The notes beneath the pieces were generated by a model that worked only from the letters and a program-made list of their open reading frames with translations, was not told where the DNA came from and did not search any database. A stretch of DNA of 64,000 bases from NCBI GenBank assembly GCA_030427085.1, contig JAUHXH010000004.1:372001-436000 (forward strand), read 5' to 3'. Position numbers and translations under genes: made by a program. Source of the stretch: Gammaproteobacteria bacterium (GTDB lineage: Bacteria > Pseudomonadota > Gammaproteobacteria > Pseudomonadales > Halieaceae). Below, one piece after another: positions 42,255 through 51,185 of this stretch. The number at the start of each line of letters is the position of its first letter. Positions within the stretch are counted from its first letter, which is position 1.

Positions 42255-44657
42255 ATGTTGAAAAACCGATACTCGCCGACCCTTCGGCATGCGTTGATTC
42301 TGGCAATTGGCGGCACTGTGTTTCCGCTGTCTCTACCAGCGGGGGCCCAGGCCCTGGAAGAGGTAATAGTCACCGCGCAGCGTCGAGAGCAGTCATTGCA
42401 GGATATCCCCTTGTCAATTACGGCGCTTTCCGGGGATGCGCTCGACGTGAGACTTATCTACGATTTGGTCGATCTTCAATTTTCTGTCCCTAACCTTTTG
42501 ACCGACGGGCAAACGATAGCGATTCGTGGGATTGGCCAAAACTCAAACGCGAGTACCGCCGAAGGTGGCATCGGATTTCACATCAATGACGTATATGTGA
42601 ACTCGCCGTTGATCAATAGCACCGAATACTTTGACGTTGAGCGAGTAGAAGTATTGCGGGGTCCGCAGGGCACGCTATACGGCCGAAATACAACAGCGGG
42701 TGTGATCAATATCCGCACCGTCAAGCCGCACGATGATTTTGGGGGGTTCTTCAGCGCTACAGCCGGAAATTATGAATCACTTAAATTCAAGGGCGCTATT
42801 AACTTTCCTTTGGGCGACCGTGTTCGCCAACGGTTTGCCGGCAGCTACCTCAGTCGGGCGGGCTATAACGAGAATATTTACACCGGAAACGATATCGACG
42901 GCAGGGACAACTACGAAGTCAGGAGTAGCACCGCTTTCGACTTCACCGACCGCTTGTCAGCAGACCTGGTCGTCTCCTATCTGCGGGAAGACAGTGATAG
43001 AGCCAGCAGGACTAAGGGCACGTGTACCAAGGATGCGGTAACTGGTTGCTCTGCGCTGTCAGCTGGGTTTGAAACGCCTGACGTTAGCCGTTCGATCTTC
43101 CAAACGATCAATCTGCTCTTTCTAGGTGGGAGTGTGTTGCCGCCGGGTGACTATTTTGCAGACGCCTACAATCCGCCGGAATATCGGACAGTAAACGTTG
43201 ACCAGGAACCAACACACGAAGCCGAACAACTCGGGGTGTCGTTGGAGTTTAATTATGAAGCGGGTGATTATCGATTTACGTCATTGACGGGGTACTACGA
43301 TACGGAAGTGGACAACTTTGCCGACTTCGACCGGTTTGCTACAGACGTTCGAACATTGCAACCCATAACCTATCGAGCGAACGGTAAAGACTACGTCACC
43401 ACCGATGTCATTCATTCCGGGCGTAGGGACGTGGCCGCTGCCGAACAGTTCTCTCAGGAGTTTCGCGTTGCTTCCGATTTTGATGGCTGGTTCAACTTTC
43501 TGGCGGGTGTGTTTTACTTTGATGAGGAGGGGAGCTCAGCGGTCTCCTTTACACATCCTACGATAGCGGCGGCGCAACAACGTTTGGGCTTGCCACTGGA
43601 CTTCGAGATGTACAACATCGAGACAGACCCGGTTACCACTGAATCTATTGCGCTTTTCGGTGAAGGTTACTTTGCCGTCTCGGACCACACACGCTTAACA
43701 CTCGGCGTACGCTATACAGATGATGAAAAGTCTGGCCGCACGAGAGCGCAGTTTCTCACTCTCGTAGAACCTGACTGGGTGCAAAACGAAAGTGACTGGC
43801 AGGAATTCACCGGAAAAATAACACTCGAACACGATATTGGTGAGAGTTCAAACATATTTGCGAGCATTGCTCGAGGTTATAAAGCGGGTGGTTTGAACGC
43901 TGCGGCACCTAAAGGCTTTGAGGTGTTTGACCCGGAATACGTTGATGCGCTGGAGCTTGGCTCGAAAAACCTGTTTAACGATGGACGCATCCAGGCAAAC
44001 TTTGGCGTGTTTTACTATGACTATGCCGGTATGCAGCTGGCCCAGTTAACGGAAACCGCAACAGTGACAGTTAACGGGGATTCGACGGTCATGGGTGCGG
44101 AGGCTGAGTTTGTATTTGCGCCATCCGAAGCCTGGCTTTTCGATCTCAATCTGGCATGGCTCGATCTCGAGATCAACAATTTTGAATCGGCAGACGACGG
44201 TGATCCCGACGGAATTGCACCTGGAACAATCGCCGCACTCGACGAAAACGGTGACATTAAATACACAGCCCGGGGACTGCTTATCAAGGACCTTGATGGC
44301 AATGTGCTCAGGAATGCGCCTGAATTCTCCGTCAAGGTGGGTATGGAGTATCGTCGCACCCTGTTCGCCGACTACGACCTCAGTGCGCGCGCTGACTACT
44401 TCTGGCAGGACGATTACTACGCCAATGAGTTCAACAAGCCTTCCGACAAGCTTGCTGGTTGGGAACAACTGGATTTGCAGGCGACCCTGCAGCCTTTGAA
44501 TGCTGGATGGTATGTGCGTACGTTTGTTAAGAACGCGCTCGACAATGACGACGTGATCCGACTCGATCAACAGGGGCCCACCGTGGGCCGTTTTCGAAGT
44601 GCAACGGTGCTGGAGCCGAGAACTTACGGAATCGAATTTGGAATGTTGTTTGAGTAG
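42255..44657 (+). CDS. TonB-dependent outer-membrane receptor
   Basis: 800 residues. Signal peptide (MLKNRYSPTLRHALILAIGG to about residue 34), then LEEVIVTAQRREQSLQDIPLSITALSG, the plug start common to catabolic TonB receptors. Further plug signatures are IRGIGQNSNAS and VEVLRGPQGTLYGRNTTAGVINI. The rest is a barrel of about 22 strands with C-terminal VLEPRTYGIEFGMLFE. The ATG at 42255 has AGAGGAAA upstream and follows the PQQ dehydrogenase after 52 bases. It likely imports the compound the cluster oxidises, rather than a siderophore, but this is inference. Confidence 0.92.
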   Translation: MLKNRYSPTLRHALILAIGGTVFPLSLPAGAQALEEVIVTAQRREQSLQDIPLSITALSGDALDVRLIYDLVDLQFSVPNLLTDGQTIAIRGIGQNSNASTAEGGIGFHINDVYVNSPLINSTEYFDVERVEVLRGPQGTLYGRNTTAGVINIRTVKPHDDFGGFFSATAGNYESLKFKGAINFPLGDRVRQRFAGSYLSRAGYNENIYTGNDIDGRDNYEVRSSTAFDFTDRLSADLVVSYLREDSDRASRTKGTCTKDAVTGCSALSAGFETPDVSRSIFQTINLLFLGGSVLPPGDYFADAYNPPEYRTVNVDQEPTHEAEQLGVSLEFNYEAGDYRFTSLTGYYDTEVDNFADFDRFATDVRTLQPITYRANGKDYVTTDVIHSGRRDVAAAEQFSQEFRVASDFDGWFNFLAGVFYFDEEGSSAVSFTHPTIAAAQQRLGLPLDFEMYNIETDPVTTESIALFGEGYFAVSDHTRLTLGVRYTDDEKSGRTRAQFLTLVEPDWVQNESDWQEFTGKITLEHDIGESSNIFASIARGYKAGGLNAAAPKGFEVFDPEYVDALELGSKNLFNDGRIQANFGVFYYDYAGMQLAQLTETATVTVNGDSTVMGAEAEFVFAPSEAWLFDLNLAWLDLEINNFESADDGDPDGIAPGTIAALDENGDIKYTARGLLIKDLDGNVLRNAPEFSVKVGMEYRRTLFADYDLSARADYFWQDDYYANEFNKPSDKLAGWEQLDLQATLQPLNAGWYVRTFVKNALDNDDVIRLDQQGPTVGRFRSATVLEPRTYGIEFGMLFE

Positions 44658-44663
44658 GTAATT

Positions 44664-44768
44664 GGGAGCACCAATCCGCCCAGAAAGTCATTTCGGCTTA
44701 CAACCGGGTGATGGCAGTATCGCTGTGTACTGTTGGGCGGTTACTGGTGGCCCAAAAATGGTGCTCCC
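44664..44768. repeat. 105-bp nested inverted-repeat element
   Basis: Outer arms GGGAGCACCA (44664-44673) and TGGTGCTCCC (44759-44768) are perfect complements, as are inner arms CCGCCCA (44676-44682) and TGGGCGG (44734-44740). It lies just after the TonB receptor stop, within the 168-bp gap to the molybdopterin gene. It could fold as a long stem with an internal region, end the catabolic transcript, or be a miniature element with 10-bp ends; no clear target duplication is seen. Confidence 0.6.
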
Positions 44769-44825
44769 CACGGATTTGAGCCTGCGCTAAACTGAAAAAA
44801 CATACCCAAAATTCAGGCCAGCCTC

Positions 44826-46928
44826 ATGACGCGCAAAACCCACTACCGAGCCTGCCACCTGTGCGAAGCCATCTGCGGCCTCGTGATCGAAACCGAGGGG
44901 GCGGAAATCCTGTCGATCAAGGGCGATCCCGATGATCCCCTGAGCCGTGGCCACATCTGCCCCAAGGCAGTGGCGCTGCAGGACATTCACCAGGATCCCG
45001 ACCGCCTGCGGGCGCCAGTCAAAAAAGTGGTGGAGAACGGCAACACCTCCTGGCAGGAAATCAGCTGGGAGGAGGCACTGGATACCACCGCGCGGAAACT
45101 CGCTGACACCATCACGACTCACGGTGTGAATTCTGTTGGGATCTACATGGGCAACCCGTCCGTACACAACTACGGGATGATGACCCACCAGAGCGCCCTG
45201 TTCCGGCACATCCGTACCAACAACCGTTTTTCGGCGACGAGTGTGGACCAATTGCCCCACCACCTGGCCGGCCTGTGGATGTATGGCCACAAGCTGCTGA
45301 TTCCGGTGCCCGATGTGGATCGCAGTAATTACTTCCTGATGCTGGGCGCCAACCCTCTGGCGTCCAACGGCAGCCTGTGGACCGTGCCCGATGTTAAAAA
45401 ACGCCTGAAGGCGCTGACCGCGCGCGGCAAACTGGTGCTGGTTGACCCGCGCCGCACGGAAACCGCCGCGATAGCCAGCGAGCACCAGTTCATCCGCCCG
45501 GGTACCGATGCGCTGTTTTTGCTGGCCCTGCTGAACACCCTGTTCAGTGAAGGGTTATGCGAGCCCGGACATTTGGCGGAGTACACCACCGGCCTGCCTG
45601 AGGTGGAAGCAGCCGTGAAAGACTTTACGCCCGAATTTGCCGCGCGACATACCGGCATCAAGGCGGAAGATATTCGACGTATCGCACGTGAATTTGCCGC
45701 CGCCGACGGTGCGGTTTGCTATGGGCGGATGGGTGTTTCTACCCAGGCCTATGGCGCGCTGTGCCAGTGGCTGATTCAATTGATCAACATCGTCACCGGC
45801 AATCTCGATCGCCCCGGTGGCAGCATGTTTACCACCCCGGCACTGGATACGGTGCAGACCGCTGGACCGGGTGGTCACGGCCGCCATCGCAGTCGCGTGC
45901 GCGATTTACCCGAGTTCGACCGCGAGTTACCCGCGGTGTGCCTGGCCGAAGAAATCACCACGCCTGGCGAGGGGCAGGTGCGAGTGCTGTTCACTGGTGC
46001 GGGCAACCCGGTGCTGTCTACACCGAACGGGCGGCGGCTGGATGAGGCGCTGGATGAGCTGGATTTCATGGTCTCGCTGGATCCCTACATCAACGAAACC
46101 ACCTGCCACGCCGACATCATTCTGCCGCCCACGTCGTCGCTGGAACACGATCACTACGACATGAGTTTCCACGTCTTCAGTATGCGCAATACGGTGCGCT
46201 ACAACGATCCGGTGTTCGACAAGCCCGAAGGCAGCCTGCACGACTGGGAAATCTTTACGGAGCTGGGTAATCGCCTGGCGCGCTTGCTGGATCTGGCGGA
46301 GCAGCCTCCCATGCCGCCGCACGAAATGATCGATATGGGCCTGCAGATGGGTCCGTGGGCAGCGCAGAATTTGTCCATCGAATCACTGCGAGCGCAACCG
46401 TCCGGTGTGGATCTGGGCCCGCTGGAACCGCGCTTGCCCGAGCGACTGGCTACACCCAACAAGCAAATTATTTGCGACGTACCACAAACCATGGCCGATC
46501 TCGATCGGCTGCGCGCCGAATTTGGTGAGGGTAAGGTGGATGGACTGAAACTGATCGGCCGTCGCCATGTGCGTTCCAATAACTCCTGGATGCACAACTA
46601 CCATCGCCTGGTGAAGGGCAAAGACCGTTGCACCCTGTTGATGCACCCCGAGGACATCGCACAAAACGGTTTGCAGGATGGCGCGCAGGCCACACTGTCA
46701 TCCCGCGTGGGCGCCGTTGACGTAGTGGTGGAGGTGAGTGAGGACGTGATGCCTGGCGTGGTCAGTTTGCCCCACGGTTACGGGCACCACCGCGCGGGTG
46801 TACGCCTGGCGACAGCGGCTGAACGCGCGGGTGTGAGTTGCAACGATGTCACCGACGATCACCACCTGGATGCTCTGTCCGGCAACGCGGCGGTGAACGG
46901 TGTGCCGGTAGAAGTGCGACCCGCCTGA
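44826..46928 (+). CDS. Molybdopterin oxidoreductase (formate dehydrogenase / DMSO reductase superfamily)
   Basis: 700 residues. The N-terminal [4Fe-4S] motif has Cys in the pattern C-x2-C-x3-C with a fourth in SRGHICPKA. The Mo-bis-MGD domains follow (NYFLMLGANPLASNGS, LVLVDPRRTETA), and a C-terminal MGD-binding domain lies from about residue 580 (HPEDIAQNGLQDGAQATL). Where classical enzymes carry Cys, Sec or Ser as Mo ligand, this one reads FSATSVDQLPHHLAG, so the ligand is unclear. No twin-arginine signal, so it is cytoplasmic. It stands alone without electron-transfer subunits. No in-frame UGA suggests selenocysteine. Confidence 0.88.
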   Translation: MTRKTHYRACHLCEAICGLVIETEGAEILSIKGDPDDPLSRGHICPKAVALQDIHQDPDRLRAPVKKVVENGNTSWQEISWEEALDTTARKLADTITTHGVNSVGIYMGNPSVHNYGMMTHQSALFRHIRTNNRFSATSVDQLPHHLAGLWMYGHKLLIPVPDVDRSNYFLMLGANPLASNGSLWTVPDVKKRLKALTARGKLVLVDPRRTETAAIASEHQFIRPGTDALFLLALLNTLFSEGLCEPGHLAEYTTGLPEVEAAVKDFTPEFAARHTGIKAEDIRRIAREFAAADGAVCYGRMGVSTQAYGALCQWLIQLINIVTGNLDRPGGSMFTTPALDTVQTAGPGGHGRHRSRVRDLPEFDRELPAVCLAEEITTPGEGQVRVLFTGAGNPVLSTPNGRRLDEALDELDFMVSLDPYINETTCHADIILPPTSSLEHDHYDMSFHVFSMRNTVRYNDPVFDKPEGSLHDWEIFTELGNRLARLLDLAEQPPMPPHEMIDMGLQMGPWAAQNLSIESLRAQPSGVDLGPLEPRLPERLATPNKQIICDVPQTMADLDRLRAEFGEGKVDGLKLIGRRHVRSNNSWMHNYHRLVKGKDRCTLLMHPEDIAQNGLQDGAQATLSSRVGAVDVVVEVSEDVMPGVVSLPHGYGHHRAGVRLATAAERAGVSCNDVTDDHHLDALSGNAAVNGVPVEVRPA

Positions 46929-47017
46929 GCCTTATCCCGGTTGCCCGGTTATACTGCTGCCTTTGCGCGGGCAGCGGTAGCCTGCTTGCCTGAACACATT
47001 GGCAGTAGTGGTTTCTG

Positions 47018-47557
47018 ATGACGGTATCCAAGGAGGGGGCCAGCTGGGTATTTGGCTACGGCTCCCTGATTTACAAAGTAGATTTTCCCTACCTGCGCCG
47101 CGAGGTGGCCAGCATTCACGGTTGGCAGCGGCGTTTCTGGCAGGGTTCCCACGATCACCGCGGTACCCCTGAGCGCCCCGGTCGCGTTCTCACCCTCACC
47201 GAGTCTCCCGGCGCGCAGTGTGTGGGCGTGGCTTACCTGGTGGAGGAGAGCGTATTTGAGCATCTGGACCATCGGGAAAAGAACGGTTACGAACGCGCCG
47301 CGGTGAGTATTGAACTGGCCGCAAGCGGCGATCAGGTGCAAGGGTTGGTGTACTACGCTGGGCCGGACAATCCCGCGTTCCTGGGTGAAGCGCCGCCCAA
47401 TGAGATCGCAAGGCACATTGCCGAGAGCCACGGTCCCAGCGGTAGCAATCGCGATTACCTGCTGCAACTGGAAGCAGCGCTGCGGGATCTCGGCGATGTG
47501 GACCACCATGTGCAGGAGTTAGCCGGACTGGTGGCAGGGTTAGATGAGCGCGGTTAA
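47018..47557 (+). CDS. Gamma-glutamylcyclotransferase (ChaC family)
   Basis: 179 residues with the ChaC substrate loop WVFGYGSLIYK at the N-terminus and the catalytic Glu in REKNGYERAAV. ChaC enzymes release 5-oxoproline from glutathione, so this may trim glutathione in the cytoplasm. Its end overlaps the next gene by 14 bases. The combination with a DMT-type exporter suggests linked amino-acid or peptide handling, but substrate is not shown. Confidence 0.88.
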   Translation: MTVSKEGASWVFGYGSLIYKVDFPYLRREVASIHGWQRRFWQGSHDHRGTPERPGRVLTLTESPGAQCVGVAYLVEESVFEHLDHREKNGYERAAVSIELAASGDQVQGLVYYAGPDNPAFLGEAPPNEIARHIAESHGPSGSNRDYLLQLEAALRDLGDVDHHVQELAGLVAGLDERG

Positions 47558-48413
47558 ACCCCGGCTGATCCTCATCGCCCTATGTGCCGTGGTCGCCATG
47601 TCCATGGTGCCGGTACTGATCAAGTCCACTTCCGCCAATGAAGTCACAATCGGCATTTCGCGGCTAATGATTGCAGTACTGGCGTTCACGCCCTTTGCGA
47701 TCTGGCAGGGCCGTTTGTGGCGATTGAGTCCACGCCAGTGGTTGAAGTTGTTCACCATCGGCATGGTGTTCGGCGTTCACTGGCTGAGTTATTTCGTCAG
47801 TATCAAAGTGTCTACACCTGCTGTAGCGGCGCTCGCGGTAACCACATACGGTGTGCAGTACATGCTGCTGGCCTGGTTGTTCAACGGTGAGCGAGTTGGC
47901 TGGGCTGAGTGGATTGCCATTGCCTGCAGTTTTGCTGGCTGTGTGATTGTCTCCCCCGAACTGAATTTTGGTAACGACATCAGTCGTGGCATTGCGATTG
48001 GCCTGTTCAGCGCGCTGCTATATGCCGCGCTGCCCCTGTTGCACCAGCGTGCAGCGGATATCCGTACGCTCGATCGCACCTGGGGGCAGTTTTTCTTTGC
48101 CCTGCTGTTCTTCCTGCCCTTCTGGTCGCAATCCAACTGGAATTTAACAACACCGGATATTTATCAGTTGCTACTGCTTGGGTTGGTGTGCACGGTGATC
48201 GCTCATGGACTCTGGGTAAAAAGCAGTACCGAACTGCCGGCGCTGTACACCAGTTTGATTTATTACCTGTATTTGCCATTGGCCATGCTGGGTAGCGTGC
48301 TTGTGCTGGGTGAGGAGCTAACCACGCGCAAGATCCTCGGAGCCGCGTTGGTGGTGGGGTCGAGTTTGCTTGTGTCTCTGTATCGCTATCGGCAACAAGC
48401 TGCTCGTAGCTAG
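47544..48413 (+). CDS. EamA (DMT superfamily) transporter
   Basis: 289 residues with ten predicted membrane helices in two EamA repeats (first half ITIGISRLMIAVLAFTPFAIW region; second half GLFSALLYAALPLLHQ, then YYLYLPLAMLGSVLVLGEEL). Typical drug/metabolite exporter size. It overlaps the ChaC-like gene by 14 bases in another frame, so translation is coupled. Substrate unknown. Confidence 0.88.
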   Translation: MSAVKPRLILIALCAVVAMSMVPVLIKSTSANEVTIGISRLMIAVLAFTPFAIWQGRLWRLSPRQWLKLFTIGMVFGVHWLSYFVSIKVSTPAVAALAVTTYGVQYMLLAWLFNGERVGWAEWIAIACSFAGCVIVSPELNFGNDISRGIAIGLFSALLYAALPLLHQRAADIRTLDRTWGQFFFALLFFLPFWSQSNWNLTTPDIYQLLLLGLVCTVIAHGLWVKSSTELPALYTSLIYYLYLPLAMLGSVLVLGEELTTRKILGAALVVGSSLLVSLYRYRQQAARS

Positions 48414-48524
48414 TCCATTTCGCCGAGGCTGGCGCGGTGGGGCGTGTATTAAGCTGAGGTGCTGAGTGGGCTGCTCGCGTTTCGGGAGCAGCATGACGCT
48501 AAAGATAACAACGGGAAGACAGTA

Positions 48525-49733
48525 ATGAGCGAGCACAACCAGGATTGGCGCGAAGTTCGGGCACGTGTCAAAACCTTCATGGAAGAGCGCATCTATGCAC
48601 AGGAAAGTACTTTGCAGGGCGAGGATCGCGAAGCAGCCCGCGCTGCGCTGCGCGAGCTGATAGACCAGGCCAAGCAGGCGGGATTGTGGGCGCTGGGCCA
48701 TCCAAAGGAAGTGGGCGGGCAGGGCATGCCCTTCATGGAATATGTTTACATCAATGAAGTGATTGGGCGCTCTGAATTCGGCCAGCAGGTGTTTGGCACG
48801 GTGTCTCACCAGGACTCCATCATGCTACACCTCTATGCCTCACCGAAGTGGCAGGCGGAATATCTGGCGCCCCTGGTGAACGGGGATATCTACCCCAGCT
48901 TCGCCATGACCGAGCCCGACATCGCCAGTTCTGACCCCACGCAACTGCAAACGCAGGCGGTGCTGGAAGATGGCCACTGGGTCATCACTGGTCGCAAATG
49001 GTTTACCACGGGTGCCGCCGATGCTGCGTACACCACTATCATGTGCCGTACTGAACCTGACGCCGCGCCCCACCATGCGTTCAGCATGATCGTGGTGCCC
49101 ACCAGTGCTGAGGGCTACAACATTGTGCGCGACACCCCGGTGCTGGGCATGAACAGCGGTCACTACGAAGTGGCCTACGACAATATCCGTGTGCCGGAGG
49201 ATCATTTGCTGGGGCGTCGCGGCGAGGGATTTATGATCGCCCAGAAGCGTCTCGGCCCGGGCCGGATATTCCATTGCATGCGTTGGCTGGGACAGGCGCA
49301 GCGGGCCTTTGATCTGATGTGCGAGCGCCTGCATTCACGCAGTGCCTTCGGCGGCAGCCTCGCCAGCAAGCAGCTAATGCAAAAGCACGTATTCGACAGC
49401 CTCGCGGAAATTCAGGCCGCCCGCCAGTTGACCCTGCAGGCGGCGCGCCGCATCGACGGCGGCGACCCGGCGCGCGTCGAAATCGGCATGATCAAGGTGA
49501 TGGGCGCGACCATGCTGCACAATGTTATTGACCGAGCCATACAGGTACATGGCGCCATGGGGCTAACCGATGACACGCCCCTGAGCCGTATGTACCGCCA
49601 CGCCCGGGAAGCGCGTATTTACGATGGGCCTGATGAAGTGCACGTGCAGTCCGTGGCTCGCCAGTTATTGAAACGTTATGCCGACGGCGGTCCCGGCTGG
49701 GACTTCGGTGAACGCGACGGCGAGATGGCCTGA
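48525..49733 (+). CDS. Acyl-CoA dehydrogenase family protein (ACAD10/11- and LvaC-like)
   Basis: 402 residues with all acyl-CoA dehydrogenase domains: the helical N-terminus (GLWALGHPKEVGGQGMPFMEY), the FAD beta domain (FAMTEPDIASSDPTQLQT, ITGRKWFTTGAAD) and the C-terminal helices (VHGAMGLTDDTPLSRMYRHARE). The last catalytic region reads YDGPDEVH. The start at 48525 agrees with family length; an upstream in-frame codon adds 22 residues. A phosphotransferase and a small DUF6285 protein follow immediately, a layout like LvaC-LvaA-LvaB. In that pathway the ACAD converts a phosphorylated 4-hydroxyacyl-CoA toward a 3-hydroxyacyl-CoA; assignment here is by analogy. Confidence 0.88.
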   Translation: MSEHNQDWREVRARVKTFMEERIYAQESTLQGEDREAARAALRELIDQAKQAGLWALGHPKEVGGQGMPFMEYVYINEVIGRSEFGQQVFGTVSHQDSIMLHLYASPKWQAEYLAPLVNGDIYPSFAMTEPDIASSDPTQLQTQAVLEDGHWVITGRKWFTTGAADAAYTTIMCRTEPDAAPHHAFSMIVVPTSAEGYNIVRDTPVLGMNSGHYEVAYDNIRVPEDHLLGRRGEGFMIAQKRLGPGRIFHCMRWLGQAQRAFDLMCERLHSRSAFGGSLASKQLMQKHVFDSLAEIQAARQLTLQAARRIDGGDPARVEIGMIKVMGATMLHNVIDRAIQVHGAMGLTDDTPLSRMYRHAREARIYDGPDEVHVQSVARQLLKRYADGGPGWDFGERDGEMA

Positions 49734-49737
49734 CGCT

Positions 49738-50742
49738 GTGGCGCTGGATAAAGAAACCGTACTTGAGCGTCTGCCGCGTGTACTGGCCCGACACATTGAA
49801 AGTGATTTCAGTATTGAAGCGCTCGACCTGCTCACCGGCGGTTCCGCTGCGCAGACCTGGCGTGTACGCCTGAGCCAAAACGGGGCGAGTAGCTACTACA
49901 TTCTGCGTTTGGCTCAAGGTGAAGCGATGTTTAACCTGGGGTTGAACAAAACGCAGGAAGCGCAGGTACAGATGCAGGCAGTTGCGCATGGGGTGCTCGC
50001 CCCGTCCGTGTTTGCCGTTCTCGAGGAGAGCGATGAACTTGGCGATGGTTTCGTCATGGCCATGCTCGAAGGGGAAACCATTCCCCAGAAAATTCTGCGT
50101 CGAGATGAGTATGCGGTGGCGCGGGAACAACTCGCGGCTCAATGCGGTAAAGCGCTGGCGAAGATACACGCGGTTCCTACCGATGAATTGCGCTTTCTGC
50201 CCGACCTCAGCACTGCGCCGCAACTGGATGCGCTATGGCAGCTCTATGAACATTTCGACCAGCCCAGTGCGGTGTTCGAATACGCCTTTCGCTGGCTACG
50301 CCTGAATCTGCCCGCCGACGAACAAGGGGGACAGACCCTGGTTCACGGTGATTTCCGCAACGGCAATCTGATGGTGAATGAACACGGTCTGGTATCTATC
50401 CTCGATTGGGAGCTCGCCCATCTGGGAGACCCTCTGGAGGATCTGGCCTGGTTGTGCATGAACTCCTGGCGCTTTGGCGAGCGATCAAAACCCGTCGGTG
50501 GCTTCGGCCAGCGAGAGCAGCTTTATCAGGCCTATGAAGCCGGCGGAGGCAGCGTTGATCGACTGCGCCTGCACTACTGGGAGGTGTTGGGGGTGCTGAA
50601 ATGGGGTCTGATATGCCTCTATCAATGTGGGGTGCATTTGAGTGGCGAGGAACGCTCGGTCAATCTCGCGGCAATCGGCCGGCGTGTGTCAGAAACCGAG
50701 CTGGACCTGATCAGTTTGTTTGAGGAGCGTAGATCCTTATGA
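49738..50742 (+). CDS. Phosphotransferase, APH family (LvaA-like 4-hydroxyacyl-CoA kinase candidate)
   Basis: 334 residues from a GTG four bases after the ACAD stop. The aminoglycoside-phosphotransferase fold is shown by LTGGSAAQTWRVRL in the N-lobe, catalytic LVHGDFRNGNLMV (Asp and Asn of HGDxxxGN) and the metal Asp in ILDWELAHLGDP. It belongs to the ACAD10/11-associated kinase group. By analogy with LvaA it would phosphorylate a 4-hydroxyacyl-CoA. The overlap with the next gene (ATGA) indicates a stable complex. Confidence 0.85.
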   Translation: MALDKETVLERLPRVLARHIESDFSIEALDLLTGGSAAQTWRVRLSQNGASSYYILRLAQGEAMFNLGLNKTQEAQVQMQAVAHGVLAPSVFAVLEESDELGDGFVMAMLEGETIPQKILRRDEYAVAREQLAAQCGKALAKIHAVPTDELRFLPDLSTAPQLDALWQLYEHFDQPSAVFEYAFRWLRLNLPADEQGGQTLVHGDFRNGNLMVNEHGLVSILDWELAHLGDPLEDLAWLCMNSWRFGERSKPVGGFGQREQLYQAYEAGGGSVDRLRLHYWEVLGVLKWGLICLYQCGVHLSGEERSVNLAAIGRRVSETELDLISLFEERRSL

Positions 50743-51113
50743 GTACACGACCAACAAGCGGTGAGCTGGTAGAAGCGGTACAGGAGATGATGCAGCAAAC
50801 TTTGCTCCCCGCACTCGACGATCCGAGTCTGGTGTACCAGTGTCGCGTCAGCCTCAATATTCTACAAATTGTGCAGCGTGAACTGGCACAGGGACCGGAG
50901 GCTGAACACGAGGAGGCTGAAGGTCTGCAGCGTTTGTTGGGTACTGACGCTGAGCTTTCAGCGATGCGCGCTGAGTTGATTTCGCGTATTCGGCAGGGCG
51001 ATTTTGATGATAATACTGATGATTTGCTGGCTCACCTCAAAACAGTAACGATGAACCGCGTTGCGATAGATAATCCGCGCTATTCGACTTACCGGGATTA
51101 CTCCAGCGAATAG
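50739..51113 (+). CDS. DUF6285 protein, LvaB-like
   Basis: 124 residues, all-helical, matching DUF6285 (SGELVEAVQEMMQQTLLP, YQCRVSLNILQIVQREL, DLLAHLKTVTMNRVAIDNPRY). Its ATG overlaps the kinase stop (ATGA). In the levulinate pathway a small protein, LvaB, is needed for the kinase LvaA to work; position and size agree with that role. It has no catalytic motif, so an activator or scaffold role is inference. A hairpin lies 32 bases after its stop. Confidence 0.82.
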   Translation: MSTRPTSGELVEAVQEMMQQTLLPALDDPSLVYQCRVSLNILQIVQRELAQGPEAEHEEAEGLQRLLGTDAELSAMRAELISRIRQGDFDDNTDDLLAHLKTVTMNRVAIDNPRYSTYRDYSSE

Positions 51114-51145
51114 CGCTCTGCCCTCAGAGGCGATTGCAAAAGAAA

Positions 51146-51166
51146 AAGGGCCCAGGGTGGGCCCTT
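51146..51166. terminator. Bidirectional intrinsic terminator
   Basis: Perfect 8-bp arms AAGGGCCC (51146-51153) and GGGCCCTT (51159-51166) with a five-base loop. Read on the minus strand it is followed by TTTC then TTTT, a good rho-independent terminator for the repeat protein gene. On the plus strand only TT follows before a mixed sequence, so it would be weaker for the DUF6285 operon. It lies in the 72-bp gap between the convergent stops. Confidence 0.7.
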
Positions 51167-51185
51167 GATAATCATTACAATCTGG

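Noticed and set aside
44826..46928. Selenocysteine in the molybdopterin enzyme
   Set aside because: No in-frame UGA is present and no SECIS-like hairpin follows a candidate codon, even though selD and selU are encoded in the window.
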